A stretch of 64,000 bases of DNA from DATDCY01 sp964513745 (lineage in GTDB: Bacteria > JAUVQV01 > DATDCY01): positions 12,351 through 76,350 of the forward strand of contig CAZEOK010000002.1 in assembly GCA_964513745.1 (NCBI GenBank). The letters are read 5' to 3'. The notes under the pieces were generated by a model, which was not told the origin of the DNA, did no database searches, and saw only the letters and a program-made list of their open reading frames with translations. Shown piece after piece: positions 19,152 through 28,276 of this stretch. How positions within the stretch are numbered: the first letter of the stretch is position 1; each line of letters opens with the position of its first letter. Made by a program: the position numbers and the translations under genes.

Positions 19152-19748
19152 CTAGTTAGTTTTTCGCATCCGGGACTCCTTCCCCTCGAGCAGGCGGCGT
19201 ACATTGCCCCGGTGCTTGTAGAGCACGAAAAGCGCCGCCATCCAGAAAAACACGGTTATCGACCCATCGGCACGCGCCAGCGCCGAACCCAGCGGTAGTG
19301 CGAAAGATGCGACTATCGAGGCCAGGGACACAAAACCGCTGCCGAGGAAAACGCCGATCCAGACGACACCAAAGGTCACCGCCGCCGGCCAGCAGAGCAC
19401 CAGCGCCACGGTGATGGTCGAGGCGACGCCTTTGCCGCCGCGGAACTTCAAAAAGGGGGAATAGCAGTGGCCGACGATCACCGCCGCTGCGGTCGCGACC
19501 TGCCACAGCGCTGGTGCTCCGTCAATCCTCGCCGCCAGAACCGGCAACAGACTTTTGAGGACGTCACCCACGGCAGCCAAGATGCCAGCGGTGCGACCGG
19601 CGACGCGGAAGACGTTGGTGGCGCCAACGTTCCCGCTCCCCTCCTCGCGGACATCCTTGCCGGCGATGAGTCGGGCGGCAAGATAGCTGCACGGAATTGA
19701 CCCGGATAAAAAGCCGAGACCGGCAAAATAACCGCCAGGAAGCATCAT
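19152..19748 (-). CDS. plsY: Glycerol-3-phosphate acyltransferase PlsY
   Basis: An inner-membrane enzyme that transfers the acyl group from acyl-phosphate to glycerol-3-phosphate, the first step of phospholipid synthesis when paired with PlsX. It has 198 residues with multiple membrane helices. The three family motifs are present: SGSIPCSY near the start, GSGNVGATNVFR, and the FLKFRGGKGVA segment, followed by KHRGNVRRLLEGKE near the C-terminus. It lies 3 bases after the UPF0280 gene and 80 bases before the cus operon on the same strand. Confidence 0.96.
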   Translation of the reverse strand: MMLPGGYFAGLGFLSGSIPCSYLAARLIAGKDVREEGSGNVGATNVFRVAGRTAGILAAVGDVLKSLLPVLAARIDGAPALWQVATAAAVIVGHCYSPFLKFRGGKGVASTITVALVLCWPAAVTFGVVWIGVFLGSGFVSLASIVASFALPLGSALARADGSITVFFWMAALFVLYKHRGNVRRLLEGKESRMRKTN

Positions 19749-19751
19749 GTT

Positions 19752-20486
19752 CTAGAGTCCCGCCAACTCCACGTCGCCCCAGGCCCCGACCTGCCCGTCG
19801 CGGATCACCACGACGCCGAGCACCCCGGGAATTTCCCGGGCAGCCGACAGCCCGCGCTGAACACCCATCCTCCCGCGGACCCGGTTTCCAACGGCCGTCG
19901 CCGCTGCATCGGCGAGCGCCGAGGAACGGGCGATCACGGTTGTCGCAGCCGAGTCCCCCAGGCTCAGAGAGTGACCGATGCGCCCGGATGAGGTGCAGAT
20001 GCCGATGGGAGTGCTTTCAGGCCTGATTCGCAGGCCGAGGGATCGGTGGGGTGACTTCTCCCCTGAGAAAATCCCGACGATGCGCTCCCGGGTGGTTGCG
20101 ACATAGAGGTCCCCGCCATTCTCCAGAATGAGCTCCCGCACCGCAACGTCGATCCCGGCGGCAACCGCGTCGCACATTGCGCCCGCGACCGCGGCCATCG
20201 GCCCCACGCCAGCTGCCGCGCCTGCCGCTGCCATGGATTTGACGATACCCGGTGCTGCTTCGGAAACCTCAACCGGCAGCAGGGAACCTTTGAAATGCGG
20301 ATCGGCCAGCAGGTATCGCTCCAGACGGTCCCTCTGCGTAAGGACGATGTCACGAACCAAATCGCCGATTTCGCGTTCGGAAAGCACCAGCATGTCGGTT
20401 TCCTTAATAGAGATCTGACTATGGATCAAATCGGTTGCCGCAATCCTGCTTCTGTACAGATTCCGGTCCCGCGGATCGATCTTCAT
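19752..20486 (-). CDS. UPF0280 (ApbE-like) family protein
   Basis: A 244-residue protein of the UPF0280 family, which shares a fold with the flavin transferase ApbE. Conserved segments include GVGPMAAVAGAM, LENGGDLYV, RIRPESTPIGICTSSG and the C-terminal GAWGDVEL. The N-terminus (YRSRI, then a KETDMLVL segment) matches the family start, supporting the ATG at 20486. No experimentally proven role is known to me for this family. It shares a transcription unit with plsY, 3 bases away. A TATAAT-like box lies in the AT-rich stretch upstream. Confidence 0.92.
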   Translation of the reverse strand: MKIDPRDRNLYRSRIAATDLIHSQISIKETDMLVLSEREIGDLVRDIVLTQRDRLERYLLADPHFKGSLLPVEVSEAAPGIVKSMAAAGAAAGVGPMAAVAGAMCDAVAAGIDVAVRELILENGGDLYVATTRERIVGIFSGEKSPHRSLGLRIRPESTPIGICTSSGRIGHSLSLGDSAATTVIARSSALADAAATAVGNRVRGRMGVQRGLSAAREIPGVLGVVVIRDGQVGAWGDVELAGL

Positions 20487-20646
20487 GGAAAACTCACGTT
20501 AATTGAGTGGTTATGAAACGTTTTCACAGCGACTGTTGATAAGGTGTTGGCAAATATGTGTATTTCTTGGGGCACGATGCGAAATAAAAGCGCCGAAACC
20601 GCAATGCTCATATTTTGTGCATATTATTGTATTATATATCAACATG
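20487..20646 (-). promoter_or_regulatory. AT-rich leader before the UPF0280-plsY unit
   Basis: This 160-base non-coding stretch is far richer in A+T than its surroundings. On the minus strand it holds TATAAT at 20636-20631 (no convincing -35 partner) and further possible -10 boxes nearer the gene. It separates radA from the UPF0280 gene and is the only break of this kind between dnaB and plsY, so an internal promoter is likely. The exact start site cannot be fixed by eye. Confidence 0.35.
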
Positions 20647-22011
20647 TTACAGGATCAGCTGATCAATGGCCTCTGCGAGGGTCGCAACCCCTCTTAGGCT
20701 TATTTCCCGTTCCATTCCGGCGACTCTGGAAAGATTTGCTTTGGGCAGAAGGCAGCAGCGAAAGCCCATTTTTGCAGCCTCTTTTATGCGAACCTCGGGA
20801 TTGGATACACCGCGGACCTCGCCGGTCAACCCGACCTCGCCGAAGACAACCGTTCCCGGATCAACGATGGCGCTGCAAAAACTCGACCGCACCGCGAGTG
20901 CGATTGCCAGATCGGTCGCCGGTTCGACCACGCGGATTCCTCCGGCGAGGTTGAGATAGACGTCCTGATCCGCAAGCATGAGTCCGAGCTTCTTTTCGAG
21001 GATGGCGATCAGCATCGCCAGGCGCCCCGCGTCCGCGCCGCTGCAACCGCGCTTGGGCGCGGCGAAGGCACTCTGGGCGCACAGTGCCTGGACTTCCACC
21101 AGGAAGGGGCGCGTCCCCTCGAGCGCCGCCGTGACGACGCTGCCCGCGAGCTCCCCGCGTTCCTCGCGCAAGAAAAGCCGCGAGGGATTGGCGACTTCGC
21201 GCAGGCCGCCGTCTCCCATCTCGAACACGCCGATCTCGTTCGTGGAGCCGAAACGATTCTTCACGGCGCGCAGGATCCGAAAATCGCGGGTGTTCTCCCC
21301 TTCAAAGTACAGAACCGTGTCGACCATGTGCTCGAGGACACGCGGCCCGGCAAGAGAGCCGTCCTTGGTGACGTGCCCCACGAGGAAGACCGGGATCTCG
21401 AGGCGCTTGGCAACGGCGATGAGCTGGGCGGCGACCTCGCGCACCTGGCTGACGCTGCCCGCCGTCGACTCGAGCACAGCGGTCGTGACCGTCTGGATGG
21501 AGTCGACCACGACCGCAAGCGGTCGCATCCGGCGGATTTCGGCGATAACCGGCTCGAGCGAGTTCTGGGCGAACACTACCAGCCGGTCCGTGGCCAGGCC
21601 GATGCGATCGGCCCGCAACTTGATCTGTCGCGGCGACTCCTCCCCCGAACAGTAGAGGACCTGCTCCGGGCGCCCTGCTGCCAGCCTTCCGAGATATTCG
21701 AGCAGGAGCGTCGTCTTGCCGATCCCCGGGTCACCGCCGAGCAGGACAACGCTTCCGGGCACCAGACCGCCACCGAGGACCCGGTCGAGCTCGGCGCTGC
21801 CGGTGGCGATGCGCGGCGCGTCATCCGCGGCAATGCTGTCCAGTGGCAGGGGCGCCGCTAGGGGATCCCCGGCCGCCCGCGCTGAGGACGCACCGCCACG
21901 AAAGGCCTCCTCGACCAGGCTGTTCCAGGAACCGCAATCGGGGCAGCGCCCCAGCCATTTCGGCGAGACGAAGCCACAGCCCTGGCAGAGGTAGCGGCTC
22001 TTCTCGCCCAC
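20647..22011 (-). CDS. radA: DNA repair protein RadA
   Basis: RadA is a RecA-like hexameric helicase that speeds branch migration during recombination. It has an N-terminal four-cysteine zinc finger (Cys9, Cys12, Cys23, Cys26), a RecA-type ATPase with Walker A GGDPGIGKTTLL, the RadA-specific KNRFGS motif, and a C-terminal Lon-protease-like domain without catalytic residues. The 454-residue length is normal. It starts with GTG two bases after the mlaD stop, so it is read from the same transcript as the Mla genes. Confidence 0.97.
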   Translation of the reverse strand: MGEKSRYLCQGCGFVSPKWLGRCPDCGSWNSLVEEAFRGGASSARAAGDPLAAPLPLDSIAADDAPRIATGSAELDRVLGGGLVPGSVVLLGGDPGIGKTTLLLEYLGRLAAGRPEQVLYCSGEESPRQIKLRADRIGLATDRLVVFAQNSLEPVIAEIRRMRPLAVVVDSIQTVTTAVLESTAGSVSQVREVAAQLIAVAKRLEIPVFLVGHVTKDGSLAGPRVLEHMVDTVLYFEGENTRDFRILRAVKNRFGSTNEIGVFEMGDGGLREVANPSRLFLREERGELAGSVVTAALEGTRPFLVEVQALCAQSAFAAPKRGCSGADAGRLAMLIAILEKKLGLMLADQDVYLNLAGGIRVVEPATDLAIALAVRSSFCSAIVDPGTVVFGEVGLTGEVRGVSNPEVRIKEAAKMGFRCCLLPKANLSRVAGMEREISLRGVATLAEAIDQLIL

Positions 22012-22013
22012 GC

Positions 22014-23633
22014 CTACTGGGTGAACCGGGTGAGGTTCAGCAGGTATTTCAGGTCCTCGTCGGAAAAGAGGATTCCTGCGCCGAGGAACGCCGAGCGCCG
22101 GCTCTCCTCGCCGAGGTCGTCGACGCCGGCGTTGAGGAAGATGTCCCTGTAGAGCCTGACCTTGCCGCTCAGCTTGAGATGAGGGCCATCCTCGCGGCCG
22201 AAGTCCCAGCCGTCGAAACTCAGCAGCATGCGTTCGCCGAAGAGCCGGTAGTCCAGCCCGGCGCCACCCTGTGACTCGATGAGGCCGCCGCGGAATGTCA
22301 GCGGGCCGAATTCCTTGGCGAACTCCAGGGTGTACTTGAGTTTGTCCACCTCGGTGACAACGGTGCTCTCGTCGAGCTGGTAGCCGCCCTCAGGGCGATC
22401 GATGGTGGTCGTTGTATTGGTGACGCTGCGCTTGCCGGCCGGGTCGTCCACGATCTCCATCAGGTAGTACTTGTCGTCGCGTGGCTGGAACTTCATGGTC
22501 ACGTAGTTCTTCAGCTTGGAGGAATTCGCGAGGAACTCGCCGCGATAGCCGAGGAAGAACCGCATCCTGTCGGTCTCGCCAAGAAGGCGGTTTGCGGAAT
22601 CGACTGCCGTCTCGATCTTGCCAATCAGGATGTCGTCGTTCACGAGACGCCCGACGCTGCCCTGCCCGCTGTTGATCTTCTCGGCGATGCCGCCGACCTG
22701 CTCGACCGCGTGGTCGACTTTCTCGAGCGATTCGTCGTCGTTGACCAGCCTCCCCAGCGTACCGGTGCCGCCGTCGACCTTCTTGAGTATCGAGGTCAGG
22801 GTTTCCGCGGCCTGCTCCGCCTTCGCCGACGCGGAGCGCAGCGACGCCATCAGGCCTCTGAGGTCGTCCCCGCCGTCACGCACAACGCCGCGCAGGTCCT
22901 CGGCCGTCCTGGTCAGTTCTGAGGAAAGCTCGTCGGCCCGCCGGTTCAGCGTCGCCGAGAACTCGCGCAGGTTGGCGATCGTGCCGTGCAGTTCGTCGCG
23001 ATTGTCGGCGAGCAGCTCGCGGGTGTCGCGGGCGAGCCCCGCGCTCTGCGCAAGCAGATCGGCCACCCGGCGCCGGTTGTCATCCAGCAACGCGTTCACC
23101 CGGTCGACCAGGCTGTTGGTGTTCTGCATCAGCTGCGAGACCGTGGAGTCCCTGCCGCCGAAGGTCTCCTTGATGCTCGACGCCAGCGAGGAGATCGTCT
23201 TGCCCGTGTCGGCGAGCTGCCCGACGAGCTGGTCCAGATCGGTGAGTTCGCGGCCGGTGACGACCTCGCCCGGAGCGAGGGCGCGCGCCGTGAGCGAACC
23301 GGAGGTGATCTCGACATAGCGCTCGGAGAGGATGCCGATCGAGGCCACCGCGATCACCGAGTCCTCGCGAACGACGACGCCGTCGTCCAACCGCAGGTGC
23401 GCGTGCGCCCGCCCCTCCCTGAGGAAGATCCGGTCGACGGAGCCAACCAGCACGCCGGCCATGCGGACCTTGGCCTTCGGCTCAAGGCCCGAGACGGTCC
23501 GGAATACGGCCTCGATGACATACCCCTTCTCGCGGAAGCGGAACTCCCCGATCTGGAAGGTCAGCCAGGTGAGCGCCAGCAGGGCCGAGAAGACGACGAT
23601 GCCGACCTTGGCTTCCGTCGAGAACAACCGCAT
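22014..23633 (-). CDS. mlaD: MlaD/MCE-family lipid transport protein with beta-rich C-terminal extension
   Basis: The periplasmic substrate-binding subunit of an Mla-type phospholipid transporter. One N-terminal membrane helix (about residues 8-28) is followed by a single MCE domain (about 35-112). Then comes a long helical coiled-coil region (about 125-340) with recurring GRLVND segments (TLGRLVNDD, SVGRLVNDD). The final 190 residues (about 345-539) are unlike E. coli MlaD: alternating polar/hydrophobic strands such as LKYTLEFAKEF, LTFRGGLIESQ and KLSGKVRLYRDIFL, ending LLNLTRF, which suggests a beta-barrel or jellyroll-like end. At 539 residues it is about three times the length of E. coli MlaD. 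It follows mlaF by 21 bases. Confidence 0.92.
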   Translation of the reverse strand: MRLFSTEAKVGIVVFSALLALTWLTFQIGEFRFREKGYVIEAVFRTVSGLEPKAKVRMAGVLVGSVDRIFLREGRAHAHLRLDDGVVVREDSVIAVASIGILSERYVEITSGSLTARALAPGEVVTGRELTDLDQLVGQLADTGKTISSLASSIKETFGGRDSTVSQLMQNTNSLVDRVNALLDDNRRRVADLLAQSAGLARDTRELLADNRDELHGTIANLREFSATLNRRADELSSELTRTAEDLRGVVRDGGDDLRGLMASLRSASAKAEQAAETLTSILKKVDGGTGTLGRLVNDDESLEKVDHAVEQVGGIAEKINSGQGSVGRLVNDDILIGKIETAVDSANRLLGETDRMRFFLGYRGEFLANSSKLKNYVTMKFQPRDDKYYLMEIVDDPAGKRSVTNTTTTIDRPEGGYQLDESTVVTEVDKLKYTLEFAKEFGPLTFRGGLIESQGGAGLDYRLFGERMLLSFDGWDFGREDGPHLKLSGKVRLYRDIFLNAGVDDLGEESRRSAFLGAGILFSDEDLKYLLNLTRFTQ

Positions 23634-23654
23634 CGCCCCTGCGACCCTCCCGCC

Positions 23655-24425
23655 CTAGTCCGTGATCGGACCGCGGGCGCTCCCGGTGATGAACTGGTGC
23701 ACCACCGGGTCCGCGCTGTCGCGGATCTCCTGGGGCGTGCCCACGGCAATTATTTTTCCTTTATACAACATGGCTATTCTATCGGCAATCTTGTAGGCGC
23801 TCGTCATGTCGTGGGTTATCGCGACCCCCGTCACCCGGAGCCGGTTGCGCAGCTCGACGATCAGGTCGTTGATCGCATCGGCCCTGATCGGGTCCAGGCC
23901 GGTTGTCGGCTCGTCGTAGAGGAGTATCTTCGGTTCCATGGCGAGGGCGCGCGCGAGGGAAACCCGCTTCTTCATGCCGCCGGAGAGCTCCGACGGCCAG
24001 AGCTTCTCGACGTCGTGCAGGCCGACCAGCGCGAGCTTCTCGCGCACCTTCTCGCGGATGACCGCCTCCTTCAGGTGAGCGTGCTCGCGCAATCCGAAAG
24101 CCACGTTGTCGGCCACGCGCAGCGAGTCGAAAAGCGCCGATCCCTGGAAGAGCATCCCGAACTCCTTGCGGAACTCCTTGAGCTCCCAGCCCTTGAGCCG
24201 GGAAACGGGGACGCCATCGACGACCACATCCCCTGCGTCCGGGCGCAACAAGCCGATGATGTGCTTGAGCAGCACGCTTTTACCGGTCCCCGACCCGCCG
24301 ATGACGACCATGGTCTCGCCGCGCTCGACGTCCAGGTCAAGTCCGTCGAGCACCTGGTGCGTCCCGAAGCTCTTGCAGAGCCCGCGGACGCGGATCATCG
24401 GTTCGTTCCCGGGCGCGGCCGACAT
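23655..24425 (-). CDS. mlaF: MlaF-type ABC ATPase
   Basis: The cytoplasmic ATPase of the Mla lipid transporter, 256 residues. Walker A GGSGTGKSVLLKHI, signature LSGGMKKRVSLARAL and Walker B ILLYDEPTTGLDPI are intact, and the SGGM-KR form is typical of MlaF. The C-terminal tail (HQFITGSARGPITD) is of the sort that contacts MlaB or a neighbouring MlaF in E. coli, though no mlaB is seen here. The frame stays open well upstream, but the start at 24425 (MSAAPGNEP) overlaps the mlaE stop by one base and fits the family length; MIRVRG nine codons later is an alternative. Confidence 0.95.
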   Translation of the reverse strand: MSAAPGNEPMIRVRGLCKSFGTHQVLDGLDLDVERGETMVVIGGSGTGKSVLLKHIIGLLRPDAGDVVVDGVPVSRLKGWELKEFRKEFGMLFQGSALFDSLRVADNVAFGLREHAHLKEAVIREKVREKLALVGLHDVEKLWPSELSGGMKKRVSLARALAMEPKILLYDEPTTGLDPIRADAINDLIVELRNRLRVTGVAITHDMTSAYKIADRIAMLYKGKIIAVGTPQEIRDSADPVVHQFITGSARGPITD

Positions 24426-25204
24426 CAGAAGAAGAATGCCGTGATGAAGTAGTTGGCGGTGAGGATCAGCATCGAGGAGAGCACGACGGAGTGCGTCGTC
24501 GCACGCCCCACACCCTCGGCGCCGCCCTCGGTGACAAAACCCTTGTAACAGCCGACGATGCTGATGATCATACCGAAGACCGCCGCCTTGACGATCCCGG
24601 TGTAGATGTCCTCGAGGGCCAAAAACTCCATGCTCCTGCGGAAGTAGATCGTGGCGTTGGCGTGCAGCACGAAGACGCTGACGGCGTACCCGCCCGCCAT
24701 GCCAACCACATCGGCCAGCGCGGTAAGCACCGGGAGCATGACGAGCCCGGCGAGAAAGCGCGGCACGACGAGGTAGTTCACCGGGTCGGTGGCGAGCGTT
24801 TCGAGGGCGTCGATCTGTTCGGTGACCTTCATCGTCCCGAGTTCGGCCGCCATGCCGGAGCCGACGCGGCCGGAGACGATCAGCCCGGTGAGCACCGGCC
24901 CGAGCTCCCGGCAGATCGACAGCGCGACGATCGTCCCCACGAGATCCTCGGCGTTGAAGCGCCTGAAGCCGGTCATCGTCTGCAGTGCCAGCACCGCGCC
25001 GGTGAAGATCGCCGTGATCGTCACGATCGGCAGCGAGCTCACGCCCACGCTCGCCATCTGTTCGAAAAGGCTGCGAACGCGAAATGGCGGGCGGACTACC
25101 CACCCGACCGTGTGGATCAGCAGCAGACACAGGTTCCCCGCCTCCTCGAGAAAGCGGGTGGTGCCGGCGCCGAGTCTCTCGAAAAATCTGATGAACGCGT
25201 TCAT
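24425..25204 (-). CDS. mlaE: MlaE-type ABC permease
   Basis: The inner-membrane permease of the Mla system, 259 residues with an amphipathic N-terminal helix and about five membrane spans. Family segments are clear: ELGPVLTGLIVSGRVGSGMAAELGTM and the coupling-helix region EQIDALETLATDP. With MlaF and MlaD it forms an MlaFED complex that moves phospholipids between the membranes. Start and stop codons overlap alr (ATGA) and mlaF (TGATG). Genes for MlaB and MlaC are not nearby. Confidence 0.96.
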   Translation of the reverse strand: MNAFIRFFERLGAGTTRFLEEAGNLCLLLIHTVGWVVRPPFRVRSLFEQMASVGVSSLPIVTITAIFTGAVLALQTMTGFRRFNAEDLVGTIVALSICRELGPVLTGLIVSGRVGSGMAAELGTMKVTEQIDALETLATDPVNYLVVPRFLAGLVMLPVLTALADVVGMAGGYAVSVFVLHANATIYFRRSMEFLALEDIYTGIVKAAVFGMIISIVGCYKGFVTEGGAEGVGRATTHSVVLSSMLILTANYFITAFFF

Positions 25205-26412
25205 CGCTCACCCTGCTCATGGTTCTGGGGGCGGGACGCGTGTCCCGCTGCGCCATCATACCCCACCGCCGCCCCCGAATACACCCGCGGCACCCGCGGT
25301 CCGATACCGCAGAAGATCTCGTAGGAGATTGTCCCGGCGTGCGCCGCGAGTTCGTCCACCGTAATGCGTTCCCCGCCCTGCTCGCCGAGCAGGACGACCT
25401 CGTCGCCGACGGCGACCCCCGGGATGCCGGTGACATCGGCCAAGCACAGGTCCATGCAGACGGTGCCGACCACCGGCGCGCGCGCCCCCCGCACCAGGAC
25501 GCTGGCGCGATTCGAGAAAGCGCGGCGGTAGCCGTCCGCATAGCCGACCGGGAGCGTCGCAATCAGGCTTTCCCGCCGGGTCACGAATGTCCCGCCGTAG
25601 CTCAGCGGGGTTCCGGCCGGGACACGCTTGAGGAACGCGACGGCGGTCGAGAGGACCATCACCGGGCGCAACTCACCGGCGTGGGGAAGCCTGGACGCCG
25701 GCGCCGCGCCGTAGAGCATGATCCCGGGACGGACGAGGTTCCCAGCCGGATTGCCGGGCATCAGCAGTGCGCTGTTGGCGATGTGCTTCCAGCGCACGGG
25801 TCCGGCAACCGCCTCCACGGCGTCGCAGACGGCCCGAAACGCCGCGATCTGCCGGGCGGTCACCGGGCTCGCGTGCTGCTCGGCCTCGCTGGGGTGGGAC
25901 ATGATCCCTTCGAGGACCAGGTGGGGGAAGTCCCGCAACCGGGCGACGAAAGGCAGCACATCGGCTGGCGCGATGCCGATGCGCCCCATCCCGGTGTCGA
26001 CCTTGAGGTGGACGACAACGCGCCGGCCCGAGCGCTGCGCCTCGCGCTCGAGCGCCTCGGCGAACGCAAGCGTGTACAAGGTCAGCGAACAGCCCAGCCG
26101 AGTCATCTCTGCGGCGCGGTCGGGCGACACCTCGCTGAGCAGCAGCACGGGGGCGTCGATGCCGGCCGCCCGCAGCGAGCGGACCTCCCCGGGCGTGGCT
26201 GCACCGAGTTTGGCGGCACCGGCGGCGAGGGCCGCCCGCGCCGACCAGATGGCGCCATGCCCGTAGGCGTCGGCTTTCACCACGGCGAGGACCCGCCGCT
26301 CGGGTCCCGCCAGGCGCACGGCCAGGCGCACGTTGTGCCCGAGAGCATCGAGGTCGATCCTGGCACGCGTCGGGCGACCCGCGGACAAGGGTGCGGAATA
26401 TTCCGGACTCAC
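25201..26412 (-). CDS. alr: Alanine racemase
   Basis: A PLP enzyme that interconverts L- and D-alanine for peptidoglycan. The PLP lysine is Lys46 in AVVKADAYGHG; the catalytic tyrosine lies in LPVGYADGYRR, and VCMDLCLADVT is the usual downstream motif. The frame is open far upstream inside dnaB, but a GTG at 26412 overlapping the dnaB stop (GTGA) gives a 403-residue protein of normal build. The ~15 residues before the first conserved strand are variable. It links DNA replication genes to the Mla genes in one run of overlapping genes. Confidence 0.96.
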   Translation of the reverse strand: MSPEYSAPLSAGRPTRARIDLDALGHNVRLAVRLAGPERRVLAVVKADAYGHGAIWSARAALAAGAAKLGAATPGEVRSLRAAGIDAPVLLLSEVSPDRAAEMTRLGCSLTLYTLAFAEALEREAQRSGRRVVVHLKVDTGMGRIGIAPADVLPFVARLRDFPHLVLEGIMSHPSEAEQHASPVTARQIAAFRAVCDAVEAVAGPVRWKHIANSALLMPGNPAGNLVRPGIMLYGAAPASRLPHAGELRPVMVLSTAVAFLKRVPAGTPLSYGGTFVTRRESLIATLPVGYADGYRRAFSNRASVLVRGARAPVVGTVCMDLCLADVTGIPGVAVGDEVVLLGEQGGERITVDELAAHAGTISYEIFCGIGPRVPRVYSGAAVGYDGAAGHASRPQNHEQGER

Positions 26413-27770
26413 TCCTGGTAGCCCGGCGCCAGGTTCCCGAAGCGGGTGCATTCCTTGCGGAAAGCCAGCTTCACGGTGCCCGTGGGCCCGTTGCGCTGTT
26501 TGCGGACGATGACCTCCGCGACGCCCTGCTGCTGGTCGGCGTCGTCCCGGTACATGTCTTCCCTGAAGATGAAGGCCACGACGTCGGCGTCCTGCTCGAT
26601 GGCACCGGATTCGCGCAGATCCGAAAGCTGCGGCCGCTTGTCCCCGCCGCGCGACTCGACCGCGCGCGAGAGCTGCGACAGCGCGATCACGGGCACCTTG
26701 AGCTCCTTGGCGAGGCTCTTGAGCGAGCGCGAGATCTCCGAGATCTCCTGCTGCCGGCTCTCCGAGCGATCGCGCCCGCGGATCAGCTGCAGGTAATCGA
26801 CGATCACGAGCGCAAGCCCGCTCTCGGCCTTGAGCCGCCGTGACTTGGCGCGGATCTCCAAGACCGTGCAGGCCGCCGAGTCGTCGATGAAGATCGGCGC
26901 CTCGGCGAGCTTGCCCGCGGCGCGCGAGAGCAGCGGCCAGTCCTCGCGGCTGAGAAAACCGCGGCGCAGACGGTTGCCGTCGACCCCGGAGACGGAGCTG
27001 AGCATGCGCATCGCGAGCTGCTCGCGGCTCATCTCGAGCGAGAAAACCGCCACGGGCAGCCGTTCCTCCAGGCCGATGTGCTCGGCGATGTTGAGGACGA
27101 ACGCGGTCTTGCCCATGCTCGGCCGGCCGGCGATGATCACCAGGTCCGAGGGCTGGAAGCCGCACGTCATCTGGTCGAGATCAGTGAAACCCGAAGCGAC
27201 GCCGGTTACGTGGTGCTTCTTTTCGAAGAGTTTCTCGATGACCTTGAAGCTGTCCTTCATGACCGCGCGAAGCGGCACGAAGCCGTTGCGCACGCTGCGC
27301 TCGGAGAGCAGGAAGATGCGCCGCTCTGCCTCGTCGAGAACCTGCTCGACGTCGCGGGACCCCTCGTAGCTCATCGCGGCGATCTCGGTGGAAGCCGAGA
27401 TCAGACCGCGCATCATCGCCTTCTCGCGGACGATGCGCGCGTGGTAGGCGATGTTGGCCGCCGTCGGCACCAGGTCCACGAGCGAGGACAGGTAGGCGGC
27501 GCCGCCGGCCTCCTCTAGCTGGTTTTTCTGCTCGAGGCGCTCGCGCAGCGTGATCAGGTCGATCGACTCGTCGCGCTCGAACAGGTCGAGCATCGCGGCG
27601 AAGAGACGGCGGTGCTGCCCGCGGTAGAAATCCTCCGGCTGCAGCAACTCGATGACCCGGGGCAGGACCGCGTTGTCCAGCAAAACGGCGCCGAGGACGG
27701 ACTGCTCCGCTTCGAGGTTTTGCGGCGGGAGCCGATCGTACCCGGCGTCAGCGGCGGCCGTGGGCGCCAT
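26409..27770 (-). CDS. dnaB: Replicative DNA helicase DnaB
   Basis: The hexameric 5'-3' helicase of the replication fork, 453 residues. The N-terminal DnaB domain (LPPQNLEAEQSVLGAVL onwards) is followed by a RecA-like C-terminal domain with Walker A AGRPSMGKTAF and the LVIVDYLQLI Walker B region, then the SRSLKSLAKELKVPVIALSQLSR and IFREDMY segments. No intein is present. It starts 21 bases after rplI, an association found in many bacteria. Confidence 0.97.
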   Translation of the reverse strand: MAPTAAADAGYDRLPPQNLEAEQSVLGAVLLDNAVLPRVIELLQPEDFYRGQHRRLFAAMLDLFERDESIDLITLRERLEQKNQLEEAGGAAYLSSLVDLVPTAANIAYHARIVREKAMMRGLISASTEIAAMSYEGSRDVEQVLDEAERRIFLLSERSVRNGFVPLRAVMKDSFKVIEKLFEKKHHVTGVASGFTDLDQMTCGFQPSDLVIIAGRPSMGKTAFVLNIAEHIGLEERLPVAVFSLEMSREQLAMRMLSSVSGVDGNRLRRGFLSREDWPLLSRAAGKLAEAPIFIDDSAACTVLEIRAKSRRLKAESGLALVIVDYLQLIRGRDRSESRQQEISEISRSLKSLAKELKVPVIALSQLSRAVESRGGDKRPQLSDLRESGAIEQDADVVAFIFREDMYRDDADQQQGVAEVIVRKQRNGPTGTVKLAFRKECTRFGNLAPGYQE

Positions 27771-27791
27771 GGGCGGGACCTCCGGGAGACC

Positions 27792-28235
27792 TTACTCCCG
27801 GACGACCCAGACCTTCAGGGCCGCGGTGACCTCGGGAGCCAGTTTCACGGGCACCGTGTAGATACCGAGGGTCTTGATGGGCTCCTCGACGGTGATCTGA
27901 CGCTTGTCGATCGCGATCCCCTCTTTCTCGAGGGCCGCGGCGATGTCCATGGTGGTCACGGTTCCGAAGAGCCTGTCGCTCTCGCCCGCCGGCTGGCGGA
28001 TCGTAAGAGACAGCGCCCCGAGCCTGGCCGCCAGGGTCTCGGCCTCCTGGCGGACCTTGGCCTGGACCTTGACGTAGCGCTTCTTCTCGACCGCGATGCG
28101 GGCGAGGTTCTTCTCGCTGGCCTCGAACGCCAGCTCGCGGGGCATCAGGAAGTTGCGGGCGTACCCCGGGGCGACCGTCACCACATCCCCGACCTTGCCG
28201 AGCCTCTCGATGTCTGCCTTGAGGATGACTTTCAT
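27792..28235 (-). CDS. rplI: 50S ribosomal protein L9
   Basis: L9 (147 residues) binds 23S rRNA near the L1 stalk. The N-terminal domain MKVILKADIERLGKVGDVV...GYARNFLMPR is typical, followed by the long connecting helix and the C-terminal domain. Unlike the common rpsF-rpsR-rplI order, the gene directly upstream is ricT; S6 and S18 genes are not in view. A perfect 8-bp hairpin lies in the leader (28277-28296). Confidence 0.97.
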   Translation of the reverse strand: MKVILKADIERLGKVGDVVTVAPGYARNFLMPRELAFEASEKNLARIAVEKKRYVKVQAKVRQEAETLAARLGALSLTIRQPAGESDRLFGTVTTMDIAAALEKEGIAIDKRQITVEEPIKTLGIYTVPVKLAPEVTAALKVWVVRE

Positions 28236-28276
28236 GGCGTCTGTCGCACTCCTTTTCTCAATCGCAGGATCTCACC

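Noticed and set aside
20536..20544. DnaA-box-like TTATCAACA (also at 35346-35354)
   Set aside because: Each differs from TTATNCACA by one base, they are single and far apart, and there is no origin context.
20653..20666. Palindrome GATCAGCTGATC at the radA 3' end
   Set aside because: It lies in coding sequence for the conserved AIDQLIL end of RadA and is probably chance.
24426..25562. Upstream extension of the mlaF frame through mlaE and alr
   Set aside because: The added residues are low-complexity Arg/Gly/Ala and lie wholly inside other genes; homology begins at 24425.
26413..27165. Upstream extension of the alr frame inside dnaB
   Set aside because: No similarity and wholly within dnaB; the GTGA overlap gives a normal start.
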